Positions 6,953 to 12,374 of a stretch of 12,925 nucleotides of DNA are shown piece by piece (positions within the stretch are counted from its first letter, which is position 1; each line of letters opens with the position of its first letter). A model generated the notes under the pieces. It was not told where the DNA came from. It ran no database searches and worked only from the letters and a program-made list of their open reading frames with translations. The position numbers and the translations under genes were made by a program. This DNA is from Candidatus Parcubacteria bacterium (lineage in GTDB: Bacteria; Patescibacteriota; Minisyncoccia; Minisyncoccales; Staskawiczbacteraceae): contig JAIFWS010000030.1 of assembly GCA_019658985.1 (NCBI GenBank), positions 1-12,925 of the forward strand, given 5' to 3'.

Positions 6953-6991
6953 GCCCGGCGCCCATCGCGATGCGCGCCGGGCTATTTTTTT
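6953..6991 (+). terminator. Rho-independent terminator of unit C
   Basis: Stem GCCCGGCGC (6953-6961) / GCGCCGGGC (6974-6982), a 12-nt loop that itself contains the palindrome ATCGCGAT, then TA and a run of seven T (6985-6991). Confidence 0.92.
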
Positions 6992-7016
6992 ACTCTGAAA
7001 ATGATAAGATGTAACC

Positions 7017-7676
7017 ATGAACAAAGAGCTTGCCCATATTTTCAGTGAAACCGCCCGGCTTTTAGAAATTAAAGGAGAAAGCTCTTTCCGCATTAACGCT
7101 TACCGCAAATCGGCTTATATTTTACAAAATCTGCAAGAGGACGTGAGCAAAATCTATGAAGAAAAAGGGTTAAAAGGCATCCGGGAAATCGGCATCGGCG
7201 AGAAAAATACCAAAAAAATCGAAGAGTATATCAAGAAGCAGACCATCAAAGAATATAGCAAACTACGGGAAGAAACGGCCATCCAGGAGCTCATCGCCTA
7301 TTTTTTTGAGCAAAAAGGCGTCTCCTTGCAAGAATTGAAAGAAAATGCTAAAAAAAGGAAAATTATCTATTCAAGGTTCACCAAACCCGCCAAGCAATTG
7401 CTGGAGCTGGCCGGATCTATCGAGGCCGCCAAAGGAGCAATTAAAAAGGTAGCCGATTGGGCCAAGTCCCGAAAACTGGACTTTGCTATTGAAACGGTGT
7501 TTAAAAAATGGCTTGAACTGGAATCTTTGAAACCCAAAGAGGCCGTCAAAAAACCATTTTACCAAGGCCAGCCAATCGTGGAAAAATACGGTAAACGCTA
7601 CGTCATTTCACGGCACGGGGAATGGCTATTGTACGCGGGCAAAGAATCGGAAATTGAATGGAGGATCGAGAAATAA
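7017..7676 (+). CDS. Protein with PolX/Pol-beta-type N-terminal helix-hairpin-helix domain and an unknown C-terminal part
   Basis: 219 residues. Residues ~1-85 resemble the 8-kDa N-terminal DNA-binding domain of family X polymerases: IFSETARLLEIKGESSFRIN, AYRKSAYILQNL, then the hairpin LKGIREIGIGEKNTKKIEEYI. There is no polymerase palm, nucleotidyltransferase motif or PHP domain afterwards. Residues ~90-170 are helical and basic (RFTKPAKQLLELAG, ADWAKSRKLDF, ETVFKKWLELE), and ~180-219 look like a small beta-rich tail (GKRYVISRHGEWLLYAGKE). A role in DNA binding or repair is inference from the first domain. The ATG has no Shine-Dalgarno site; a TAAGAT hexamer lies 6 nt upstream. It begins about 25 nt after the unit C terminator and is followed by an A/T-rich inverted repeat and efp. 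Confidence 0.75.
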   Translation: MNKELAHIFSETARLLEIKGESSFRINAYRKSAYILQNLQEDVSKIYEEKGLKGIREIGIGEKNTKKIEEYIKKQTIKEYSKLREETAIQELIAYFFEQKGVSLQELKENAKKRKIIYSRFTKPAKQLLELAGSIEAAKGAIKKVADWAKSRKLDFAIETVFKKWLELESLKPKEAVKKPFYQGQPIVEKYGKRYVISRHGEWLLYAGKESEIEWRIEK

Positions 7677-7790
7677 AATTCAAAACTCAAAATTCAAAAT
7701 GCAAAAGTGCAAGTAAAAATTCAAAAGCATCTCGTTTAAAGTTTTGACTTTTAACCTGAAATTTTGACTTTTGCCTTTTGATTTTTGCCT
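7677..7790. repeat. A/T-rich imperfect inverted repeat between two genes
   Basis: The left arm (~7677-7730) is built of CAAAA-type words (TTCAAAA, CTCAAAA, GCAAAAG). The right arm (~7740-7790) is the complementary series (TTTTGAC, TTTTGCC, TTTTGAT). The arms, about 50 nt each, can pair imperfectly around a short centre. It may end the upstream transcript or be a dispersed intergenic repeat. The efp start region begins right at its edge. Confidence 0.65.
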
Positions 7791-7797
7791 TACAATT

Positions 7798-8358
7798 ATG
7801 TTGAGTCATACAGATTTAAAAAAAGGTACGCAGTTTATTTTTGAAGACCAGCCATGGGAAGTGGTTGACGCTCTTTTAGTTAAAATGGCCCAGCGCCGGC
7901 CGGTGGTCCAGACCAAGATGAAAAACCTGATTAGCGGAGCTTTCCAGGAACGAAACTTCCAGCAGGGAGATATGTTCGACGAAGCCGGTTTGGAAAAGAA
8001 AAACATCAAATTCTTGTATGCTAACCGCGGTGAATATTTCTTCTGCGAAGAAAAAGATCCGTCAAAACGCTTTTCATTCACCGAAGCCCAGATCGGCAGC
8101 AAAGGAAAATTCTTCAAACCAAATTCTATCGTTGTGGGAATTATTTTCAACGAAAAAATCATTACGGTTGTTGCTCCGATTAAAGTGCAACTGAAAGTCA
8201 AAGAAACTCCACCGGGAGTTAAGGGCGACCGCGCCCAGGGAGGAACGAAAGAAGCCACCTTAGAATCGGGAGCCGTGATCCAGGTTCCCCTCTTTATTGA
8301 GGAAGGAGATGTCATCGAAATCAATACGGAACTGGAAGAATACGTAAAACGGGTATAA
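7798..8358 (+). CDS. efp: Translation elongation factor P with a non-standard tip loop
   Basis: EF-P binds between the P and E sites of the ribosome and relieves stalling at proline runs. From ATG 7798 it is 186 residues, the normal length. An upstream in-frame TTG (7771) would only add residues encoded by the T-rich repeat, and the family pattern M-x3-D-L-K-K-G supports 7798. Visible: LKKGTQFIFEDQPWEVVDA (domain I), QTKMKNLISG (~38-47), the ETPPGVKGDRAQGG segment (~141-154) and the C-terminal VPLFIEEGDVIEINT (domain III). The domain I tip, usually KPGKG-like with the modified Lys or an Arg, here reads KMAQRRP (29-35). No Shine-Dalgarno site exists. TACAAT ends one base before the ATG. A strong terminator follows. 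Confidence 0.95.
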   Translation: MLSHTDLKKGTQFIFEDQPWEVVDALLVKMAQRRPVVQTKMKNLISGAFQERNFQQGDMFDEAGLEKKNIKFLYANRGEYFFCEEKDPSKRFSFTEAQIGSKGKFFKPNSIVVGIIFNEKIITVVAPIKVQLKVKETPPGVKGDRAQGGTKEATLESGAVIQVPLFIEEGDVIEINTELEEYVKRV

Positions 8359-8367
8359 TCATAAACC

Positions 8368-8393
8368 AAAACCGGCCAAAAGGCCGGTTTTTT
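8368..8393 (+). terminator. Rho-independent terminator of efp
   Basis: 10-bp stem AAAACCGGCC (8368-8377) / GGCCGGTTTT (8382-8391) with an AAAA loop and T to 8393. It stands 10 nt after the efp stop and 4 nt before the unit D -35 box. Confidence 0.93.
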
Positions 8394-8396
8394 AGT

Positions 8397-8423
8397 TTGA
8401 CAAACATAATCTTTAAATATAAT
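8397..8423 (+). promoter_or_regulatory. Promoter of unit D
   Basis: Perfect TTGACA (8397-8402) and perfect TATAAT (8418-8423) with a 15-nt spacer, placed immediately after the efp terminator. The leader to the ATG is about 35-40 nt. Confidence 0.8.
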
Positions 8424-8464
8424 CTATCCTTAGCGCGCCCAAAACCTCGAGGAAGAAAGAACCA

Positions 8465-8641
8465 ATGGAACACACCTCTCGGAAATGCTGGGATGACAAA
8501 GAGGTCGTCAAAGTAGCGGACGAAATGGTCGACGAAGGGTGGGAACTAATCAACGCCACTTCAGTCACCGAGCAAAACCCAAACGCCCCGGACAAACTCA
8601 GGAACTACTTCATTGCTTTCTTCCGTAGAGAAAAGAGGTGA
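8465..8641 (+). CDS. Small protein, 58 aa, DUF4177-like pattern (unit D)
   Basis: Short gene preceded by GAGGAAG (8449-8455), a purine-rich ribosome binding site 9 nt before the ATG. The pattern of a helix leading into DEGWELINATSV, then NYFIAFFRREKR, recalls small DUF4177-type proteins, in which a helix ends in EGWELV and is followed by strands with an aromatic-basic end. That resemblance is from memory and tentative. There is no membrane segment. The TGA is followed 10 nt later by a terminator. It is the single gene of its unit, between efp (same strand) and a HAD-IB gene (convergent). Codon use is GC-leaning, as in units A and C. Confidence 0.72.
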   Translation: MEHTSRKCWDDKEVVKVADEMVDEGWELINATSVTEQNPNAPDKLRNYFIAFFRREKR

Positions 8642-8651
8642 AGTTCACTCC

Positions 8652-8688
8652 AAAGTGCTGGCTTCCATCAGGGATGCCGGCGCTTTTT
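8652..8688 (+). terminator. Rho-independent terminator of unit D
   Basis: 11-bp stem AAAGTGCTGGC (8652-8662) / GCCGGCGCTTT (8676-8686) with two G-U pairs, 13-nt loop, T run 8684-8688. A competing pairing AAAGTGC (8652-8658) with GCACTTT (8693-8699) is also possible. The last T is shared with the stop codon of the convergent HAD-IB gene. Confidence 0.75.
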
Positions 8689-9380
8689 CATTGCACTTTA
8701 TAGATCACATCCTTCCGTTCCACCACGATATTCCATCCCGCTTTTTTGCCGTGGGTATAGAGTTTTTTATTCGGGTTAAAACAAATAGGTTTTGAAACCT
8801 TGCCCAGCACCGTGATATCACCATCCGTATCCCCCACTCCCACCGAATTAGCCAAGGTTAAATTTTCTTTTTCAACCGCGCGCTGTAATATTTTCGCTTT
8901 ATCAGAAATTAAATCCAAGTAGAGTGTCTGGCCAGTGAACTTTTTATTCTTATCAAATTCATACACCCGGCCGTAGACTTTATCAAATCCCAGATTTTCA
9001 CAAAACTCATCTACTAATTCTTTTGGCGAATGCGAGATCGCCAACAAGTAATAGTTCTTCTTTTTTAAATTGGTGACCAAGTCGCGCGTAAACGTGTAGA
9101 CCTTATTTTTATGCAGATCCACTACCTTTTTCCCCACTTTTTTAAAATCCTGGTGTCTCACGCCCTTGATATTTTTCTCAAATACCCGGATCACGTCCCA
9201 AATATACGTTTCGTATGTCCCCTTGCGATCCAGCCAATCACGGTAGGATTTCTGATAGGCCTCTCGAGTGTTTTTTGGAAAAATTCCCGCGACCACTAAT
9301 CCCTCAACCACTTCAATAAGCAAGCTTGATCTAAAAATCGTACCGTCGATATCAAAAATCGCTACTTTTCTTTTCTTCAT
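8688..9380 (-). CDS. HAD subfamily IB phosphatase (SerB-like)
   Basis: Predicted phosphatase of 230 residues from ATG 9380. Motif I is FDIDGT (residues ~8-13), motif II is the Ser of AISHSP, a Lys lies in the SDKAKIL region, and motif IV is GVGDTDGDI. The arrangement matches the IB group that includes phosphoserine phosphatase; the substrate is unknown. A longer frame from TTG 9455 exists, but its extra N-terminus (SFPRKRES and PVPAGDD) is the translated REP/dRS3-like repeat, not protein. The true start is therefore MKKRKVAIFD. No ribosome binding site is evident before it. It is probably the last gene of the transglycosylase/CofE-like operon, reached through the 9391-9455 repeat. Its TGA touches the convergent unit D terminator. 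Confidence 0.88.
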   Translation of the reverse strand: MKKRKVAIFDIDGTIFRSSLLIEVVEGLVVAGIFPKNTREAYQKSYRDWLDRKGTYETYIWDVIRVFEKNIKGVRHQDFKKVGKKVVDLHKNKVYTFTRDLVTNLKKKNYYLLAISHSPKELVDEFCENLGFDKVYGRVYEFDKNKKFTGQTLYLDLISDKAKILQRAVEKENLTLANSVGVGDTDGDITVLGKVSKPICFNPNKKLYTHGKKAGWNIVVERKDVIYKVQ

Positions 9381-9390
9381 TTTTATTTTA

Positions 9391-9455
9391 TTGTCATCCC
9401 CGGCTGGAACGGGGATCCAGAGAACTCTAGATTCCCGCTTTCGCGGGAATGACAA
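9391..9455. repeat. REP-like palindromic repeat containing a dRS3-type unit
   Basis: About 65 bp bounded by TTGTCAT (9391-9397) and ATGACAA (9449-9455). It contains hairpin CCCCG/CGGGG (9398-9402 and 9410-9414), a central AGAGAACTCT palindrome, and hairpin ATTCCCGC (9431-9438) / GCGGGAAT (9443-9450). The last 20 bp fit ATTCCC-N8-GGGAAT, the dRS3 repeat known from Neisseria; similar units occur in many unrelated bacteria. Confidence 0.88.
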
Positions 9456-9458
9456 GAA

Positions 9459-10154
9459 TTACAACGGGCGAATAATCCCGACCGGCGTCTGCTCGTCAGA
9501 CTGCCCCAGCGGGTTATCTTTAATTATTTTAGCAATCAATTTATTATTTACACCCTCGCTCGATCCCAGAATATTCACTCCCAGATCATTGGCGTCCACG
9601 ATAGAAACCGCAACACCGATTTTACCCGCCAGATCAGCTGCGATTTTCCCAGGATTAACGGGACCTTTTGAAACATGGGTATTATAAGGAGGGATAGCAT
9701 ATGGAACCGCCCCATCAATAGACCGGGCCTTGTCCCCGGCTATGATATAAAATAATCCACGAACGCCGACTAATTTTCCAATAAATCCGATAGCGGCGGC
9801 AAGCAGAATCCGCAAAATTCCCACTTCATCAATTGCCAATTGCATCGTCTGCGGAGAGCCCAGGCCGATTCCAACCGGAGTCTTCAGCACATACCGGGAT
9901 AAGGTATTGGCCAGCCAGGTGGTTTTGATTTTATCCAGCGGATACGATCTTCCCTGGGTTATCGCCACCGCTTTTTCACTAATAAAAACGATGTCCTCTT
10001 TTCGGACATGCGTTTTTACTGCCGGACCGATAATGAGCGAAATATCGGTGTCTTCCGGCGTAATTAATTTTGTTTTGACAGGATAACGGGCGAATTTTTT
10101 GCCATCAACTTCGATGACCAGGTTTTTCCCCGGATTTGGTTTAAGTTCTTCCAT
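9459..10154 (-). CDS. CofE-like protein (F420-0:gamma-glutamyl ligase domain)
   Basis: 231 residues resembling the ligase that adds glutamate to coenzyme F420-0. Recognisable stretches are EDIVFISEKAVAITQGR (~53-69), a predicted acidic or metal-binding segment with KARSIDGAVPYAIPPYN (~141-157), and the nucleotide-region pattern IVDANDLGVNILGSSEGVN (~185-203). The rest of an F420 pathway is not seen here, and stand-alone homologues are reported in Patescibacteria, so the true substrate may differ (inference). A strong GGAGGA site lies 5 nt before the ATG. It is internal to the operon after the transglycosylase: the stop of the other transglycosylase frame (10157-10159) lies just 2 nt upstream of this ATG. 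Confidence 0.78.
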   Translation of the reverse strand: MEELKPNPGKNLVIEVDGKKFARYPVKTKLITPEDTDISLIIGPAVKTHVRKEDIVFISEKAVAITQGRSYPLDKIKTTWLANTLSRYVLKTPVGIGLGSPQTMQLAIDEVGILRILLAAAIGFIGKLVGVRGLFYIIAGDKARSIDGAVPYAIPPYNTHVSKGPVNPGKIAADLAGKIGVAVSIVDANDLGVNILGSSEGVNNKLIAKIIKDNPLGQSDEQTPVGIIRPL

Positions 10155-10178
10155 GGTTATCCTCCGATTGCTTTAATG

Positions 10179-11531
10179 TCAGCTTCGTACTGGCTTGCGT
10201 AGCGCAATACTGAATTCGCATAGGCTTTGCATTCGTACCTTCCGATACTGGTCCCTCCTGGCGGCGGCGTTTGATTCACTGCTCAATGCCCCGTTGTCTT
10301 TCAATAACAATCCCGAAGCCAGGAAGGCGTCTTTAATAATCCACGGGCTGGCCAAACTGCCCTTGATTTGGCTGGTTCGATTTTCATATAATGCCCAGGT
10401 TGATGCAATAAATTGCGCCGGACCCATGGCTCCTCCCCATCCATACGGAACCCCGCTCGAATACAGAGGGATCCAGCAAGAAACCGGAGTCTTGGTCGGC
10501 TCCATTCCAAGGCTCTGGGTTAACCGGATAAAGGTCGGAATAGATTTCGGATTCATCACCCGGGACCGCGGCGCTCCCTGCAGGCTCGTGCCATTGCCCG
10601 TGTCAAAATCCGTCACATAGCATTGCCCTACGTTTTTCCCTAAACTGGATTCCTGGGTTAATATTGCGAGCAAAAAAGCTGGTCGCACACCGGTAATATT
10701 CGATACATACTTTGCAATTTCAACAGCCTGGCCGAACGTAGGGGCCGCTGAAACACCAACCACTTCGAAAATCCTGGCCTTGATAGCTGCGGCGTTTTTC
10801 TCCGCGGCAGCTTTGTCTTTTATCTGTTGCTGGTATTGGGCTTCCGTGAGCTTTAAATAAGTATCCTGCTCTTTTTTATTCACTTCATTCTGTTTTTTCT
10901 GGTCATTTTGGATTTGGATGGTTTTCTGCAAACTCCCCCGCTCGCTGTCCATCTTTTCTTTCTGGGACTGGAGATATTTTCCCAAATCCTTGGTGTTTTG
11001 CAAAAGATCAGAGACCCTGGTGTCCAGGTTTTCCAAATACACCAAGTTACTGAAAAAATCGGCCAAGTTCCCTTCCAGTAAAATCTGGACTGACGGCTTC
11101 TGATCCTCCTGGTGCATAGTACGCAAAATATTGGCTATCTCGTTTTGGGAATTCTGGACTTTCTCCATCGTCTTATCAATGGAAACCTGGGTATCGTTAA
11201 TCTGGATGTTTAAATCTTTTACCATCAGCGTTCCCTGCTTGATTTGATATTCTAGATTAGAGATTTTCTTTTTCAATCCTCCGATCGTATTTTGCAGGGT
11301 ATTTTTCTGCGCGGCGGTTTTAGTGATATCCTTGCCGATCTGCACGGATTGCTCGTCGTAATAAGCGGCGCATTTTTTCAATTGGGCCTGGCAATCGGCG
11401 GAACTCAAATTCTGGCAACTATTGGCGCTTTCTGAAAGCTGCTGGCACATAGCCGCAAGATCTTCACCGTAGGCGAAAACCGGTATAACCGCCAAAAAAG
11501 CTGACAGAATGATTATCTTCTTTATACTCAT
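10179..11531 (-). CDS. Secreted coiled-coil lytic transglycosylase (SLT fold), frameshifted near its C-terminus
   Basis: Peptidoglycan hydrolase of 450 residues as read. Residues 1-20 are a signal peptide ending FA. Residues ~62-255 are a Gln/Lys-rich coiled coil with the PcsB/EnvC-like stretch LLEGNLADFFSNLVYLENLD (~151-170), the type that couples hydrolases to FtsEX. Residues ~262-425 are an SLT/lysozyme-like domain with catalytic Glu294 in LTQESSLG and GWGGAMGPAQFIASTW (~364-379). After AAAR (~422-425) the read frame gives an unlikely basic tail. The neighbouring frame from about 10258 instead gives GGTSIGRYECKAYANSVLRY and ends at TAA 10157-10159, 2 nt before the next gene. A normal SLT end has RYYAGG here, so about 11 nt seem to be missing around 10253-10262. 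A GATAAT hexamer lies 6 nt before the ATG. Confidence 0.88.
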   Translation of the reverse strand: MSIKKIIILSAFLAVIPVFAYGEDLAAMCQQLSESANSCQNLSSADCQAQLKKCAAYYDEQSVQIGKDITKTAAQKNTLQNTIGGLKKKISNLEYQIKQGTLMVKDLNIQINDTQVSIDKTMEKVQNSQNEIANILRTMHQEDQKPSVQILLEGNLADFFSNLVYLENLDTRVSDLLQNTKDLGKYLQSQKEKMDSERGSLQKTIQIQNDQKKQNEVNKKEQDTYLKLTEAQYQQQIKDKAAAEKNAAAIKARIFEVVGVSAAPTFGQAVEIAKYVSNITGVRPAFLLAILTQESSLGKNVGQCYVTDFDTGNGTSLQGAPRSRVMNPKSIPTFIRLTQSLGMEPTKTPVSCWIPLYSSGVPYGWGGAMGPAQFIASTWALYENRTSQIKGSLASPWIIKDAFLASGLLLKDNGALSSESNAAARRDQYRKVRMQSLCEFSIALRKPVRS

Positions 11532-11554
11532 AGGATTATTATCTATTGTTTATG

Positions 11555-11588
11555 CAAAAAAACAACCCCCGGTCAAACCGGGAGTTGT
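11555..11588 (-). terminator. Rho-independent terminator of rplY
   Basis: On the minus strand, ACAACTCCCGGT (11588-11577), a TTG loop, and ACCGGGGGTTGT (11573-11562) with one G-U pair, followed by a run of T down to 11556. It closes the rplY transcript just before the transglycosylase gene. Confidence 0.93.
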
Positions 11589-11619
11589 GGATTTCTTTTT
11601 CGCATTATATGACGGATGA

Positions 11620-12279
11620 TTAGGCTTTTTCTTTCGGCTCTTCAATAATAACCTCTTCCTTCTTCTCTTTTTCAACCTTGCCGACGTCCTCAACGTTTTC
11701 AGTGATTTCAGCCGCAAGTTCTTCTTCAACGTTCTGCTGAGCCAATACAGAAGCCACAATTTCTTCAGGGTCTTTCAATACCTTCACATTGGCCGGAATT
11801 ACCAAATCCTTTATCAAGATATGGTCTTCAAAAGTCTTCAGGGAACCGATATTAACCTTGATTTCGTGCGGCAAATTCTGTGGTAAAGCCTTCACTTCGA
11901 CTTCCAGCATGTTCTTATTGAGGGTTCCACCCAAATCTTTCTCAGCAGGGGCTGTACCTTCAAATACCAATGGAACAGAAACTTCCACTTCCTCTTTCAA
12001 GGACGCCTGGAAAAAATCAATATGGATAATGCTGTCGGTAATCGGGTCTTTCTGGATTTTATTGATTAAAACCGGCTTTTTCTCGCCATCTACCAAAAGC
12101 TCGATCAGCGAGCTTTCGCCGGCGACCTTCAATACCTTTTTGAATTCTTTTTCATCCACTTTCAATGAAAAGTTCTTAACTCCCGGACCGTAAACAACCG
12201 CAGGGACTTGTCCCTGTTTCTTCATAGCCTTGGTCTTGTTGCCAAGCTCTGTCCTGATATTTGCTGTTAATGAAAGCAT
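11620..12279 (-). CDS. rplY: 50S ribosomal protein L25 (Ctc/TL5 family)
   Basis: 5S rRNA-binding protein of the large subunit, long form of 219 residues with two domains. Residues ~1-92 form the L25 domain (NKTKAMKKQGQVPAVVYGPG near the start; INKIQKDPITDSIIHIDFFQ at ~72-91). Residues ~93-185 form the TL5/Ctc C-terminal beta domain (VSVPLVFEGTAPAEKDLGG; EVKALPQNLPHEIKVNI). The last ~35 residues are a low-complexity Glu/Lys tail (EEELAAEITENVEDVG, EKEKKEE). It begins MLSLTANIRTELGNKT, as is usual. No clear ribosome binding site precedes the ATG. A hairpin stands about 27 nt upstream and a strong terminator follows. It lies between fba and the transglycosylase operon on the same strand. Confidence 0.95.
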   Translation of the reverse strand: MLSLTANIRTELGNKTKAMKKQGQVPAVVYGPGVKNFSLKVDEKEFKKVLKVAGESSLIELLVDGEKKPVLINKIQKDPITDSIIHIDFFQASLKEEVEVSVPLVFEGTAPAEKDLGGTLNKNMLEVEVKALPQNLPHEIKVNIGSLKTFEDHILIKDLVIPANVKVLKDPEEIVASVLAQQNVEEELAAEITENVEDVGKVEKEKKEEVIIEEPKEKA

Positions 12280-12305
12280 AGTTATGGATTTGATTTAAAA
12301 TAAGC

Positions 12306-12324
12306 GGGAGCTTGCGCAACTCCC
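12306..12324 (-). terminator. Small hairpin between fba and rplY (weak terminator or leader structure)
   Basis: GGGAG (12306-12310) / CTCCC (12320-12324) with the nested palindrome TTGCGCAA between them. On the minus strand it is followed by GCTTATTTT, a poor T run. It may end fba transcripts or be part of the rplY leader. Confidence 0.4.
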
Positions 12325-12374
12325 AATACAACAGATACTACTATATTTTATTTTGATTGTAAATACTTACATGG

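Noticed and set aside
7771..7797. Upstream TTG start for efp
   Set aside because: It would add nine residues encoded by the T-rich repeat and does not fit the EF-P N-terminus; ATG 7798 does.
7677..7797. CRISPR array
   Set aside because: The short A/T words are irregular and complementary between arms; there are no constant repeats or spacers.
7806..8369. 187-aa minus-strand frame opposite efp
   Set aside because: It lies wholly antisense to a clear EF-P gene; its composition looks like a shadow of the real frame.
9268..9687. 139-aa plus-strand frame across the REP-like repeat
   Set aside because: It is antisense to two genes with family motifs and includes the translated repeat; no start signals.
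12280..12374. Riboswitch or ribosomal-protein leader before rplY
   Set aside because: Only one 5-bp stem with a nested palindrome is visible; too little structure to claim a regulatory RNA.
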